Source of the DNA: Prevotellaceae bacterium
Lineage (GTDB): Bacteria; Bacteroidota; Bacteroidia; Bacteroidales; UBA932
Assembly: GCA_031254635.1 (NCBI GenBank)
Contig: JAIRUB010000015.1
Coordinates: forward strand, 1-11,131
DNA length: 11,131 nt
Reading direction: 5' to 3'
This document shows positions 5,605 through 11,131 of this stretch, piece after piece (positions within the stretch are counted from its first letter, which is position 1; each line of letters opens with the position of its first letter). Position numbers and translations under genes: made by a program. The notes under the pieces were generated by a model that saw only the letters and a list, made by a program, of their open reading frames with translations, had not been told where the DNA came from and did no database searches.

Positions 5605-7131
5605 CTATATTTTATTTCCGCCCTTCAACTCTAACAAAAAATATTTTTTCAAACAGTTTTTTACTTCTTCTATATTCAATTGTTGGCCGAGCTCTTGTTG
5701 CATGGAGGTAACCGACTTGTCAACAAAGCCGCAGGGGTTGATGTGGCGGTAGTAGCCAAGGTCGGTGTTTACGTTGAGGGCAAAGCCGTGCGTGGTAACA
5801 AAGCGAGAGGCGTGAACACCAATAGCGCAGATTTTCTGCGCCTCCGGTTTGTCGGCTGCAAGCCATACACCTGTGGCGCCGTCGAGCCTTCCGGCTGTAA
5901 TACCAAAATCGCTGAGCGCCTGTATTACTATTTCTTCTAAACTAAAAACATATTGTTTGAGGCCGAGGTGCAAGCGCTCCAAGTCGAGTATAGGGTAGGC
6001 TACAATTTGTCCGGGGCCGTGATAAGTAATGTCACCGCCGCGATCAACCTGATAGTAGGTGGCATTAATCTCAGCTAAGAAGCTGTCGTTAATCAACAGA
6101 TTGTTAGCTTTACCGTTGCGCCCCAAGGTATATACATGCGGATGTTCGCAGAAAATAATTTGTTGCGCAATAGTTTCGGGTAACTGTTTTTCGGCTACCA
6201 CCTGTTCTGCCAAGGCGCGCTGCCTGTCCCAGGCTTCTTTGTAGTCAATTGTTCCCCAGTCGGTAAAAATCATGTCTTGTTTATTTTTGATGATAGAAAA
6301 GTTTTTTTCAGCCATGTAGGAAGAACGCACCAATGGACCGCTTTCGATATGACTAAATTCCAATTTTTCACCCTCCTTTTTATACAGCTCGAATTGAGTA
6401 GGATGTACATATTCTTGTACGGGGATATGTACAGATGTAGGTTGAAGGTATTGTCCGATAGTAAAGAGGCTGACGCCTGCATTGCGGGCATCCAGCATGG
6501 TTTGCATTACCTCGTCGGGTGTTTCGCCTAAGCCAAGCATAATACCTGTTTTGGCGATAATGTTTTTACCGGCCACATATTTTAAAACCTCAAGGCTGAG
6601 CCGATATTTAGCGCGTGAACGTATGTGGGGGGTGAGTCTTTCTACCGTTTCCAAATTATGTCCTATAATGGTTGGTTGCGCTGCTATTACCATGTCTAAT
6701 AATTCGAGGCGGCCGTCAAAATCGGGAATGAGTACTTCAATAATAATGTCGGGATTTACTGTGCGCACAACCCGTATGGTGTCAGCCCAATGGTTTGCTC
6801 CTTTATCCGCCAAATCATCGCGATCGACGGAGGTGATTACGCTGTGTTTGAGTTGCATTAACCTGATGCTTTCCGCTATTTTGTCCGGTTCTGCGAGGTC
6901 GGGCGGTAGTGGTTTTCCGGTAGTGGTAGCGCAAAATTTGCAGGAACGGGTACAAATATCGCCTAAAATCATAAAGGTGGCGGTGCCCATACTCCAGCAT
7001 TGGCCGATATTCGGACATTTGCCGCTACTGCATATAGTGTGCAGTTGCCGCTTTTCTACAATATCGCGGGTAACGAAATATTGTGCTGTGTTGGCCAATT
7101 TTATTTTTAACCATTGAGGCTTTCGTTCCAT
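5605..7131 (-). CDS. lipA-lipB: Fused lipoyl synthase - octanoyltransferase (LipA-LipB)
   Basis: A 508-residue fusion of the two enzymes of endogenous lipoylation. Residues 1 to about 280 are LipA, the radical SAM enzyme that inserts two sulfurs into octanoyl groups on E2 and GcvH proteins. The auxiliary cluster ligands are Cys34, Cys39 and Cys45 (CSSGKCPNIGQC), the radical SAM cluster is Cys60, Cys64, Cys67 (CTRSCKFC), and the C-terminal RSSY is at 269-272. From about residue 287 the protein is LipB, which transfers octanoyl from acyl carrier protein: RGGDITYHGPGQ at 364-375, the conserved lysine in KICAIG (433) and the acyl-accepting cysteine in NPCGFVDKSVTS (467). All key residues are present. 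No stop or frame change lies in the short linker. The ATG at 7131 (MERKPQWLKIKL) matches the usual LipA start and overlaps the end of tilS by 25 nt, implying translational coupling. Confidence 0.93.
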   Translation of the reverse strand: MERKPQWLKIKLANTAQYFVTRDIVEKRQLHTICSSGKCPNIGQCWSMGTATFMILGDICTRSCKFCATTTGKPLPPDLAEPDKIAESIRLMQLKHSVITSVDRDDLADKGANHWADTIRVVRTVNPDIIIEVLIPDFDGRLELLDMVIAAQPTIIGHNLETVERLTPHIRSRAKYRLSLEVLKYVAGKNIIAKTGIMLGLGETPDEVMQTMLDARNAGVSLFTIGQYLQPTSVHIPVQEYVHPTQFELYKKEGEKLEFSHIESGPLVRSSYMAEKNFSIIKNKQDMIFTDWGTIDYKEAWDRQRALAEQVVAEKQLPETIAQQIIFCEHPHVYTLGRNGKANNLLINDSFLAEINATYYQVDRGGDITYHGPGQIVAYPILDLERLHLGLKQYVFSLEEIVIQALSDFGITAGRLDGATGVWLAADKPEAQKICAIGVHASRFVTTHGFALNVNTDLGYYRHINPCGFVDKSVTSMQQELGQQLNIEEVKNCLKKYFLLELKGGNKI

Positions 7132-8450
7132 CTGATTTGATATATGTTTTTTGTTTCGGGAGTGACTTTGTAGCGCTCGTCGATGCGTTGTCCCACAAGC
7201 CATACAATATTTTCTCCTGAAAGTAGTACTAATTGTTTCTCCTTATGGTGCAGCGATATTTTGTTGTCGATTAAGAAATTGCTTACCTTCTTTTTTCCTT
7301 TCATACCCAACGGAACAAAGGCATCTCCTTCTTCCCAAAGCCTTATTGTGAGTGGTAGTTGTAGCTTGTCGGCATCCAACCATGCAGTATTTTTATTCTG
7401 CGGAATTTGTATTTCGGGTTGATAGGGAAATTGTTCGTAGAACAAGCCTATGGGGCTTGCATTAAAAATCGATTTTTTTTTACCACAAGGTTCAGAAAGG
7501 TTTTTACGAAGTTCACAAGAGTTAAAGACAATTAATTTGTCCCTGTCTTTTATCAATTCATGTGTGGGACTGTAGAACTGTTTGCCCGACTGCCCATCCA
7601 AGGCCATCACTATATCGTCAACTTGGGTACTGTTGAATCCGTAAGGTTGCAACCATTTGTAGAGAAAGATGCCCGGTATTCCGCTTGCTTTCAACGCTGG
7701 GATGTCAATGTGTAGCTCGTTATTAATTTTCCGGCAACATTTCACCCATTGATCCTGAGCCATCTTATCAATTAATGATTGGACATGCAAGAGATACCGG
7801 TTATTATATAACAGTGTTTCAATGAGTGAGGGGTTCAATTTTTCCAATCCGGGAATGATGTGATGGCGGATATAATTTCGCGCATAATCGTCGGAGGCAT
7901 TGGTTTGGTCTTCCCTGAATAAGATGCCCTTCTCTTTGGCATATTTTTGTATTTCATTACGATTGGCAAAGAGAAGGGGGCGTATAATATTTCCGTTAGT
8001 GGGAGCCATACTGCACAGCCCTTTCAATCCAGTGCCGCGGGTAAGGTTCAGCAGCAGGGTTTCGGCCAAATCGTTAGCGTGGTGGGCAATGGCAATTTTC
8101 GTGTAGCCGTGTTGGCGCACAAGGGTATTAAACCAATTGTAGCGCAGTTCCCTTGCAGCCATTTGGGTTGATAGTTTGTGACTAACAGCGTACTCCTGCG
8201 TATCAAAACGGATGGTATGAAAAGGAATGCCATGTTGTCTTGTCCAGTCTTCTACGAAAGATTGATCGGTATCGCTTTCCTTGCCACGGAGTGAAAAATT
8301 GCAATGGGCAATACCAAAAGTTTGTCCGCTACGCAGCAGCAACTGCGCCAAAACCATAGAATCCATACCACCGCTAAGGGCTAACAGAACATTGTCGTTG
8401 GGGTGAAATAGTTTCTGTTCTTGGTTATATTTAAGAAATTTTCGGTACAT
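7107..8450 (-). CDS. tilS: tRNA(Ile)-lysidine synthase TilS
   Basis: A 447-residue cytoplasmic enzyme that uses ATP and lysine to convert C34 of the CAU-anticodon tRNA-Ile to lysidine, so that it reads AUA and is charged with isoleucine; essential in most bacteria. The N-terminal PP-loop ATPase motif SGGMDS is at residues 26-31, followed by the conserved HCNFSLRG and HHANDLAETLLLNLTRGTG. The C-terminal TilS domain runs from about residue 375 (IRLWEEGDAFVPLGMKGKKK) to the end. The length is normal for the full-length, three-domain form. It starts at the ATG at 8450, and its last codons overlap the lipA start. It is probably the first gene of a tilS-lipAB transcript, since a terminator lies just upstream at 8501-8527; no convincing promoter is seen in the 50-bp gap. 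Confidence 0.96.
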   Translation of the reverse strand: MYRKFLKYNQEQKLFHPNDNVLLALSGGMDSMVLAQLLLRSGQTFGIAHCNFSLRGKESDTDQSFVEDWTRQHGIPFHTIRFDTQEYAVSHKLSTQMAARELRYNWFNTLVRQHGYTKIAIAHHANDLAETLLLNLTRGTGLKGLCSMAPTNGNIIRPLLFANRNEIQKYAKEKGILFREDQTNASDDYARNYIRHHIIPGLEKLNPSLIETLLYNNRYLLHVQSLIDKMAQDQWVKCCRKINNELHIDIPALKASGIPGIFLYKWLQPYGFNSTQVDDIVMALDGQSGKQFYSPTHELIKDRDKLIVFNSCELRKNLSEPCGKKKSIFNASPIGLFYEQFPYQPEIQIPQNKNTAWLDADKLQLPLTIRLWEEGDAFVPLGMKGKKKVSNFLIDNKISLHHKEKQLVLLSGENIVWLVGQRIDERYKVTPETKNIYQIRWNESLNG

Positions 8451-8500
8451 ATAAGTTGTAAAGATACAAAATATCTCTATAATCTATTAGGGCAGGGAAT

Positions 8501-8527
8501 AAAAAAAGCCGGAGAACGTCCGGCTTT
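8501..8527 (-). terminator. Rho-independent terminator of the lipoprotein gene
   Basis: A perfect 9-bp stem (AAAGCCGGA at 8505-8513 and TCCGGCTTT at 8519-8527) with a 5-nt loop. Read on the - strand it ends in a run of seven T (8507-8501). It sits about 20 bp after the stop of the lipoprotein gene and separates it from tilS. Confidence 0.9.
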
Positions 8528-8546
8528 AGTATAGACTATAAAGCAA

Positions 8547-9167
8547 TTATTCTTCAGTTGTTTCCCCTTCTTCAGTTGTTTCCCCTTCTTCAGTTTGTTC
8601 CCCTTCTTCAGTTGTTTCCCCTTCTTCGTGCTTTTCGCAACCTTCGTGTTTCTTTTCACAAGATTTTTCACATCCTTCTTTAGTTTCTTTATCTTTGCAG
8701 CAGCCATCTTTAGAAGTAACTTCTGTGGCTTCAATGTAGTAAACAGGATATTCGCCTTGAGCTTCAAATTGTGCTTTGAATTCAACGAGCTTTGCCAAGC
8801 AAGCCTCTTTCATTTCTTCGCATTCATAAGCATTGACAGTTTCTTCAAATTGTATAAGAAATTCTTCGTTAACGGAGAAATTTTTAACTACGCCTTTTAC
8901 GATAACTTCCTTACCAATGCAACTTTTCTTGCAAATTTTCATATCTGCAGGAGGAACAATCATTAATTGTTGAGCTTCTGTTCCAATAATAAAAGAACCT
9001 GTTTCCGGACAAACAACAGCTAAAATAGCGTCGGTAACAGTAGCTTCCGTGCCAACCAAAGCGGTGGGGTTTTCAAAGAATTTTTCCACGCTGAGAGCAG
9101 CGGGTTGTTTATTGCAGCAGGCAACAGCCAAGGCGGCAATAACGATGAATGTGAATAATTTTTTCAT
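8547..9167 (-). CDS. Secreted lipoprotein, OB-fold-like domain with Cys-rich and acidic repeat tail
   Basis: A 206-residue protein not matched to a named family. The N-terminus (MKKLFTFIVIAALAVACC) is a lipoprotein signal peptide with Cys17 as the likely lipidated residue. Residues about 28-115 alternate beta-like segments (ALVGTEATVTDA, GSFIIGTE, GKEVIVKGVVKNF) resembling small OB-fold lipoproteins of Bacteroidetes; this is inference. Several cysteines follow: three in CPETG, CKKSC and, later, YEC and EAC, then a cluster with CC, GCEKSC and EGCEKHEEG that could bind metal. The last 24 residues are a six-residue acidic repeat (GETTEE, one unit GEQTEE). The start ATG at 9167 lies 22 bp after the DUF2795 gene, so the two likely form an operon, which ends at the terminator 8501-8527. 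Confidence 0.8.
   Translation of the reverse strand: MKKLFTFIVIAALAVACCNKQPAALSVEKFFENPTALVGTEATVTDAILAVVCPETGSFIIGTEAQQLMIVPPADMKICKKSCIGKEVIVKGVVKNFSVNEEFLIQFEETVNAYECEEMKEACLAKLVEFKAQFEAQGEYPVYYIEATEVTSKDGCCKDKETKEGCEKSCEKKHEGCEKHEEGETTEEGEQTEEGETTEEGETTEE
8550..8621. repeat. Four tandem 18-bp repeats encoding the acidic tail
   Basis: Four consecutive 18-bp units (ttcttcagttgtttcccc on the + strand) end immediately before the stop codon. The third differs (cagtttgttcccc), encoding Gln instead of Thr; a fifth, degenerate half-unit follows. Because the unit is a multiple of three, slippage changes tail length without breaking the frame. Confidence 0.93.
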
Positions 9168-9189
9168 TTTTACTTATATTAGTTAGTTT

Positions 9190-9411
9190 TTAATATTCTT
9201 CTTCATTAAAGAAAAAATCTTCTTTACTGGGATAATCGGGCCAAATGTCTTCAATACTGTCGTAAACTTCTCCATCGTCTTCCAATGCTTCAAGATTTTC
9301 AATAACTTCCAAAGGTGCACCGGAGCGAGTAGCATAATCAATAAGTTCATCTTTGGTCGCCGGCCAGGGGGCGTCTTCTAATTTAGAGGCCAATTCGAGT
9401 GTCCAATACAT
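9190..9411 (-). CDS. Small acidic DUF2795-family protein
   Basis: A 73-residue cytoplasmic protein that matches the DUF2795 pattern seen across Bacteroidetes: MYWTLELASKLEDAPWPATK at the start, then DELIDYATRSGAPLEVIENL, then an acidic ending with SIEDIWPDYPSKEDF. The function of the family is not established; some members resemble small helical nucleic-acid-associated domains, but nothing here proves it. It is strongly acidic in the second half. It is the first gene after the promoter at 9471-9502 and lies 22 bp upstream of the lipoprotein gene. Confidence 0.85.
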   Translation of the reverse strand: MYWTLELASKLEDAPWPATKDELIDYATRSGAPLEVIENLEALEDDGEVYDSIEDIWPDYPSKEDFFFNEEEY

Positions 9412-9470
9412 AGCCTAAACTTTTGGGTTTCAATGATTTCAATCTGTTTTTACACACTTATAATAAAGCG

Positions 9471-9502
9471 CGAATGTACGCATTATTTTGAATATCACCA
9501 AA
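9471..9502 (-). promoter_or_regulatory. Bacteroidetes-type promoter of the DUF2795-lipoprotein unit
   Basis: On the - strand TTTG (9502-9499), a 20-nt spacer and TACATTCG (9478-9471) match the consensus with one mismatch in the -7 box (C for T). It lies in the 136-bp gap between the adenosyltransferase and the DUF2795 gene, about 60 bp upstream of the ATG at 9411, leaving a leader of some 50-55 nt. Confidence 0.6.
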
Positions 9503-9547
9503 TATTTAAGTAAAAAATTGTAAAATTTTAAATCTTTGAATTGACAG

Positions 9548-10054
9548 TTAGTGGCTGAATTGACGCGATAAAACGAACAGATAGTCGGAAAGGCGGTTGA
9601 GATAGGGTACAATATATTCATCTATAGCGAATTGCTCGCTTGCTACGATGACTGCTCTTTCGGCGCGGCGGCATACAGTGCGTGCCACATGACATTGGGC
9701 AGAAACAGCAGGAGGCGATGGTATTATAAAAGCCCTAAGCGGCGGCAGGCCTTTTTCTATTGTATCAATTTTATGTTCAAGTTGTTGAATATCTAATGAT
9801 TGTATTTTTTGTAAAATTTTAGTTGTTTTCTCATCAGCAGCCAAGAGCGCTGAAATATGCATTAAGCATTGCTGGATTTGTTGTATTTCTTCGTTTTGAG
9901 AAGAATTATTATTCAATGCCCGAAGCAATCCGAGATGTGAAATCAACTCATCTACCGTTCCATAGGCTTCTACACGAGGGTCGGCTTTGCTTACCCGCAT
10001 GCCGCCTGCCAATGAGGTGTAGCCCTTATCGCCGGTTTTGGTATATATCTTCAT
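9548..10054 (-). CDS. PduO-type cob(I)alamin adenosyltransferase
   Basis: A 168-residue cytoplasmic enzyme that transfers the 5'-deoxyadenosyl group of ATP to cob(I)alamin or a corrinoid precursor, making adenosyl-B12. It belongs to the PduO/MMAB family. The ATP-binding TKTGDKGYTSL is at residues 5-15, RVEAYGTVDEL at 27-37, the conserved HVARTVCRRAERAV lies in the C-terminal half and NRLSDYLFVLSR near the end. Length is normal for a stand-alone family member. The usual FILPGG segment is replaced by FIIPSPPAVSA, a small departure. The ATG shares its A with the TAA stop of the upstream ABC ATPase (TAATG), so translation is probably coupled. No B12-dependent enzyme is visible in the window. Confidence 0.93.
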   Translation of the reverse strand: MKIYTKTGDKGYTSLAGGMRVSKADPRVEAYGTVDELISHLGLLRALNNNSSQNEEIQQIQQCLMHISALLAADEKTTKILQKIQSLDIQQLEHKIDTIEKGLPPLRAFIIPSPPAVSAQCHVARTVCRRAERAVIVASEQFAIDEYIVPYLNRLSDYLFVLSRQFSH

Positions 10055-10758
10055 TATCTTTGCTTGGGGTGAGGATTTTCCAAGTCGCTCTCAATAAGTC
10101 CGTCGCGCAGGCGGATAATACGATATGCATGTTGGGCTATATCTTCTTCGTGGGTAACTACAATAATGGTATTCCCTTTTTTATGGATCTCTTCGAAGAG
10201 CCTCATAATATCGATAGAGGTTTTACTGTCAAGATTTCCGGTAGGCTCGTCGGCCAAAATGATAGAGGGGTCGTTAACCAAGGCGCGCGCTACGGCAATC
10301 CTTTGGCGCTGGCCACCGGAAAGCTCGTTGGGTTTATGGTCTTTACGGTTCAATAAATCAACACTAATCAAGGCGCTTTCAGCCATTTCCACACGCTTGT
10401 GCTTGGGTAAACCGGCATAAATTAAGGGAAGAGCAACATTATCCAAGGCATTGTAGCGAGGTAATAAATTAAACGATTGAAATACGAAGCCAATCTCTTT
10501 GTTTCTTGCCTCTGCTAAGGCATTATCTTCCATCTGGCTTACATCCGTACCGTTGAGTATGTAATTACCCGAAGTGGGTGAATCAAGGCAGCCAATGATA
10601 TTCATCAGCGTGGATTTCCCGGAGCCCGAAGGGCCCATAATTGCCACATATTCGTTGCGGTGAATTACCAATGACACCCCATTTAAGGCGCGTACCTCTT
10701 GTGTCCCTACCTGATAAATCTTCTTCAGATTTTCAATACTGATGAGCGTATTATTCAT
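10054..10758 (-). CDS. ABC transporter ATP-binding protein, MacB/LolD type
   Basis: A 234-residue cytoplasmic ATPase subunit of a type VII (MacB/LolD/FtsE-like) ABC system. It has Walker A GPSGSGKST (residues 42-50), Q-loop FVFQSFNLLPRYNALDNV (typical of MacB/LolD), signature LSGGQRQRIA, Walker B IILADEPTGNLDS and the switch histidine in VVTHEED. These ATPases power lipoprotein release, efflux or mechanotransmission with an FtsX/MacB-type permease. No permease gene lies downstream; the next gene is the B12 adenosyltransferase. The partner is either encoded elsewhere or beyond the window. The ATG at 10758 follows a consensus -7 box. Confidence 0.93.
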   Translation of the reverse strand: MNNTLISIENLKKIYQVGTQEVRALNGVSLVIHRNEYVAIMGPSGSGKSTLMNIIGCLDSPTSGNYILNGTDVSQMEDNALAEARNKEIGFVFQSFNLLPRYNALDNVALPLIYAGLPKHKRVEMAESALISVDLLNRKDHKPNELSGGQRQRIAVARALVNDPSIILADEPTGNLDSKTSIDIMRLFEEIHKKGNTIIVVTHEEDIAQHAYRIIRLRDGLIESDLENPHPKQR

Positions 10759-10778
10759 ATCAATTATAAATCAAACTA

Positions 10779-10786
10779 CAAATGTA
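10779..10786 (-). promoter_or_regulatory. -7 box upstream of the ABC ATPase gene
   Basis: TACATTTG on the - strand matches TAnnTTTG exactly, 20 bp upstream of the ATG. No good TTG is found at the usual -33 distance; the nearest candidate is TTAG about 21 nt upstream. The promoter would drive the ATPase-adenosyltransferase pair. Confidence 0.5.
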
Positions 10787-10884
10787 GGGAATTTTTGCTA
10801 AAATTCTAAGTACATGACAAAAGTTGAAATATCTCTTATAACTATTTAAATATCAACGAAGAAAGGTTCATTTTATTAGGGAAA

Positions 10885-10954
10885 GACCTTGAAATTTCGT
10901 ATTTTTATAGCTGATTTTTATATAGTTATAATGAAGACGAAAAATCTCAAGGTC
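10885..10954 (+). repeat. Inverted repeat spanning the transposase start
   Basis: GACCTTGA (10885-10892) pairs with TCAAGGTC (10947-10954); after one mismatch four more pairs follow (10894-10897 with 10942-10945). The stem would enclose the start codon at 10931. It may be an mRNA structure limiting translation of read-through transcripts, or contain part of the insertion-sequence end. Confidence 0.55.
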
Positions 10955-11131
10955 GAGTACAAATCTACTCAATTAATTTCAATTTTAAGTCAAAATTTAG
11001 CAGGAAAGATGAAACTTAGCCCGCATCAAGTTCTTTGGAATGTTTATTTGCGCATTGTGTAAAGTTCAAACTGTTTGTTTTGAGAAACTTGCAATTGCCT
11101 TTGAGTCAATGGTTCAATCGAATTCATCGTA
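10931..11131 (+). pseudogene. IS4-like transposase, 5' part only, apparently frameshifted
   Basis: From the ATG at 10931 the frame reads MKTKNLKVEYKSTQLISILS and on to SPHQVLWNVYLRIV, then stops at 11060-11062. The +1 frame from 11043 reads FICALCKVQTVCFEKLAIAF, then ESMVQSNSS to the window edge. The ALCKVQTVxFEKLA string is what I recall from the N-terminus of Bacteroidetes IS4-family transposases, usually followed by SSLRRIQRF. So a one-base shift near 11042 breaks an otherwise recognisable gene. The catalytic DDE residues lie beyond the window. It may be a dead copy, or the shift may be programmed. The left end of the element probably lies between about 10860 and 10900; no target duplication can be verified without the right end. 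Confidence 0.55.

Noticed and set aside
6482..7117. A 211-residue + strand open frame
   Set aside because: It is antisense to lipA, whose motifs are complete, and shows no recognisable domain.
7132..7203. Longer N-terminus of LipA-LipB reaching 7203
   Set aside because: The extra residues do not resemble LipA and lie inside tilS; MERKPQWLK is the usual family start.
8451..8500. A tilS promoter with TATCTTTA as the -7 box
   Set aside because: The last base deviates from consensus and no TTG lies at a suitable distance, so it is not listed as a feature.
8550..8621. Possible CRISPR-like array
   Set aside because: The repeats are contiguous 18-bp units with no spacers and encode a protein tail in frame.
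8477..8785. A Lys-rich, histone H1-like open frame (about 100 residues) on the - strand
   Set aside because: It is a shifted frame of the acidic repeat tail of the lipoprotein gene; the repeats make Lys-rich codons, and the frame runs through the terminator at 8501-8527.
9479..9547. A terminator after the adenosyltransferase gene in the AT-rich TAAAATTTTA stretch
   Set aside because: The symmetry is short and consists only of A and T, with no GC-containing stem; it cannot be distinguished from ordinary AT-rich spacer.

Overview
The window looks like chromosomal DNA of a Bacteroidetes bacterium, probably Bacteroidales. Three kinds of evidence support this. Several promoters fit the Bacteroidetes pattern (TTG about 19-20 nt upstream of TAnnTTTG). 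Genes lack obvious Shine-Dalgarno sequences. The proteins also fit: a DUF2795-type small acidic protein, a BRO/DinD-like protein, and a LipA typical of the phylum.

Layout. On the + strand, the window opens inside a thiolase gene (to 1133). A 96-bp spacer with a 14-bp inverted repeat follows, then a TraB/GumN-family exported protein (1230-2132). Next comes an inserted unit carrying a BRO-N/DinD-like gene with its own promoter (2208-3035), followed by a second, headless copy of the last 75 codons of the traB-like gene (3059-3286). The rest is almost all on the - strand. Read in the direction of transcription from the right, it runs: a MacB/LolD-type ABC ATPase (10758-10054) coupled by a TAATG overlap to a PduO-type cob(I)alamin adenosyltransferase (10054-9548); a second unit with a DUF2795 protein (9411-9190) and a Cys-rich OB-fold-like lipoprotein (9167-8547) ending in a clear intrinsic terminator; then tilS (8450-7107), overlapping by 25 nt a fused lipA-lipB gene (7131-5605); an AT-rich PD-(D/E)XK nuclease-like gene broken by one base in an A8 tract (5560-4767); and an ArcD-like arginine/ornithine antiporter (4718-3288). 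At the right edge a + strand IS4-like transposase begins (10931 onward), apparently frameshifted.

How the genes work together. The core genes are housekeeping: thiolase, tRNA-Ile lysidine synthesis, lipoate synthesis and attachment, B12 adenosylation and basic amino acid exchange. The fused LipA-LipB joins the two consecutive steps of endogenous lipoylation in one polypeptide. Three accessory insertions lie among them: the BRO unit, the nuclease gene and the IS.

The most interesting observation is the BRO unit. It is flanked by 230-bp direct repeats of the target gene's 3' end. The resident reading frame therefore stays complete, and recombination between the repeats would remove the unit without a scar. 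The repeats are identical at both ends, but 14 mismatches, mostly synonymous, cluster in the middle. This suggests that the incoming DNA brought its own allele of the gene end.
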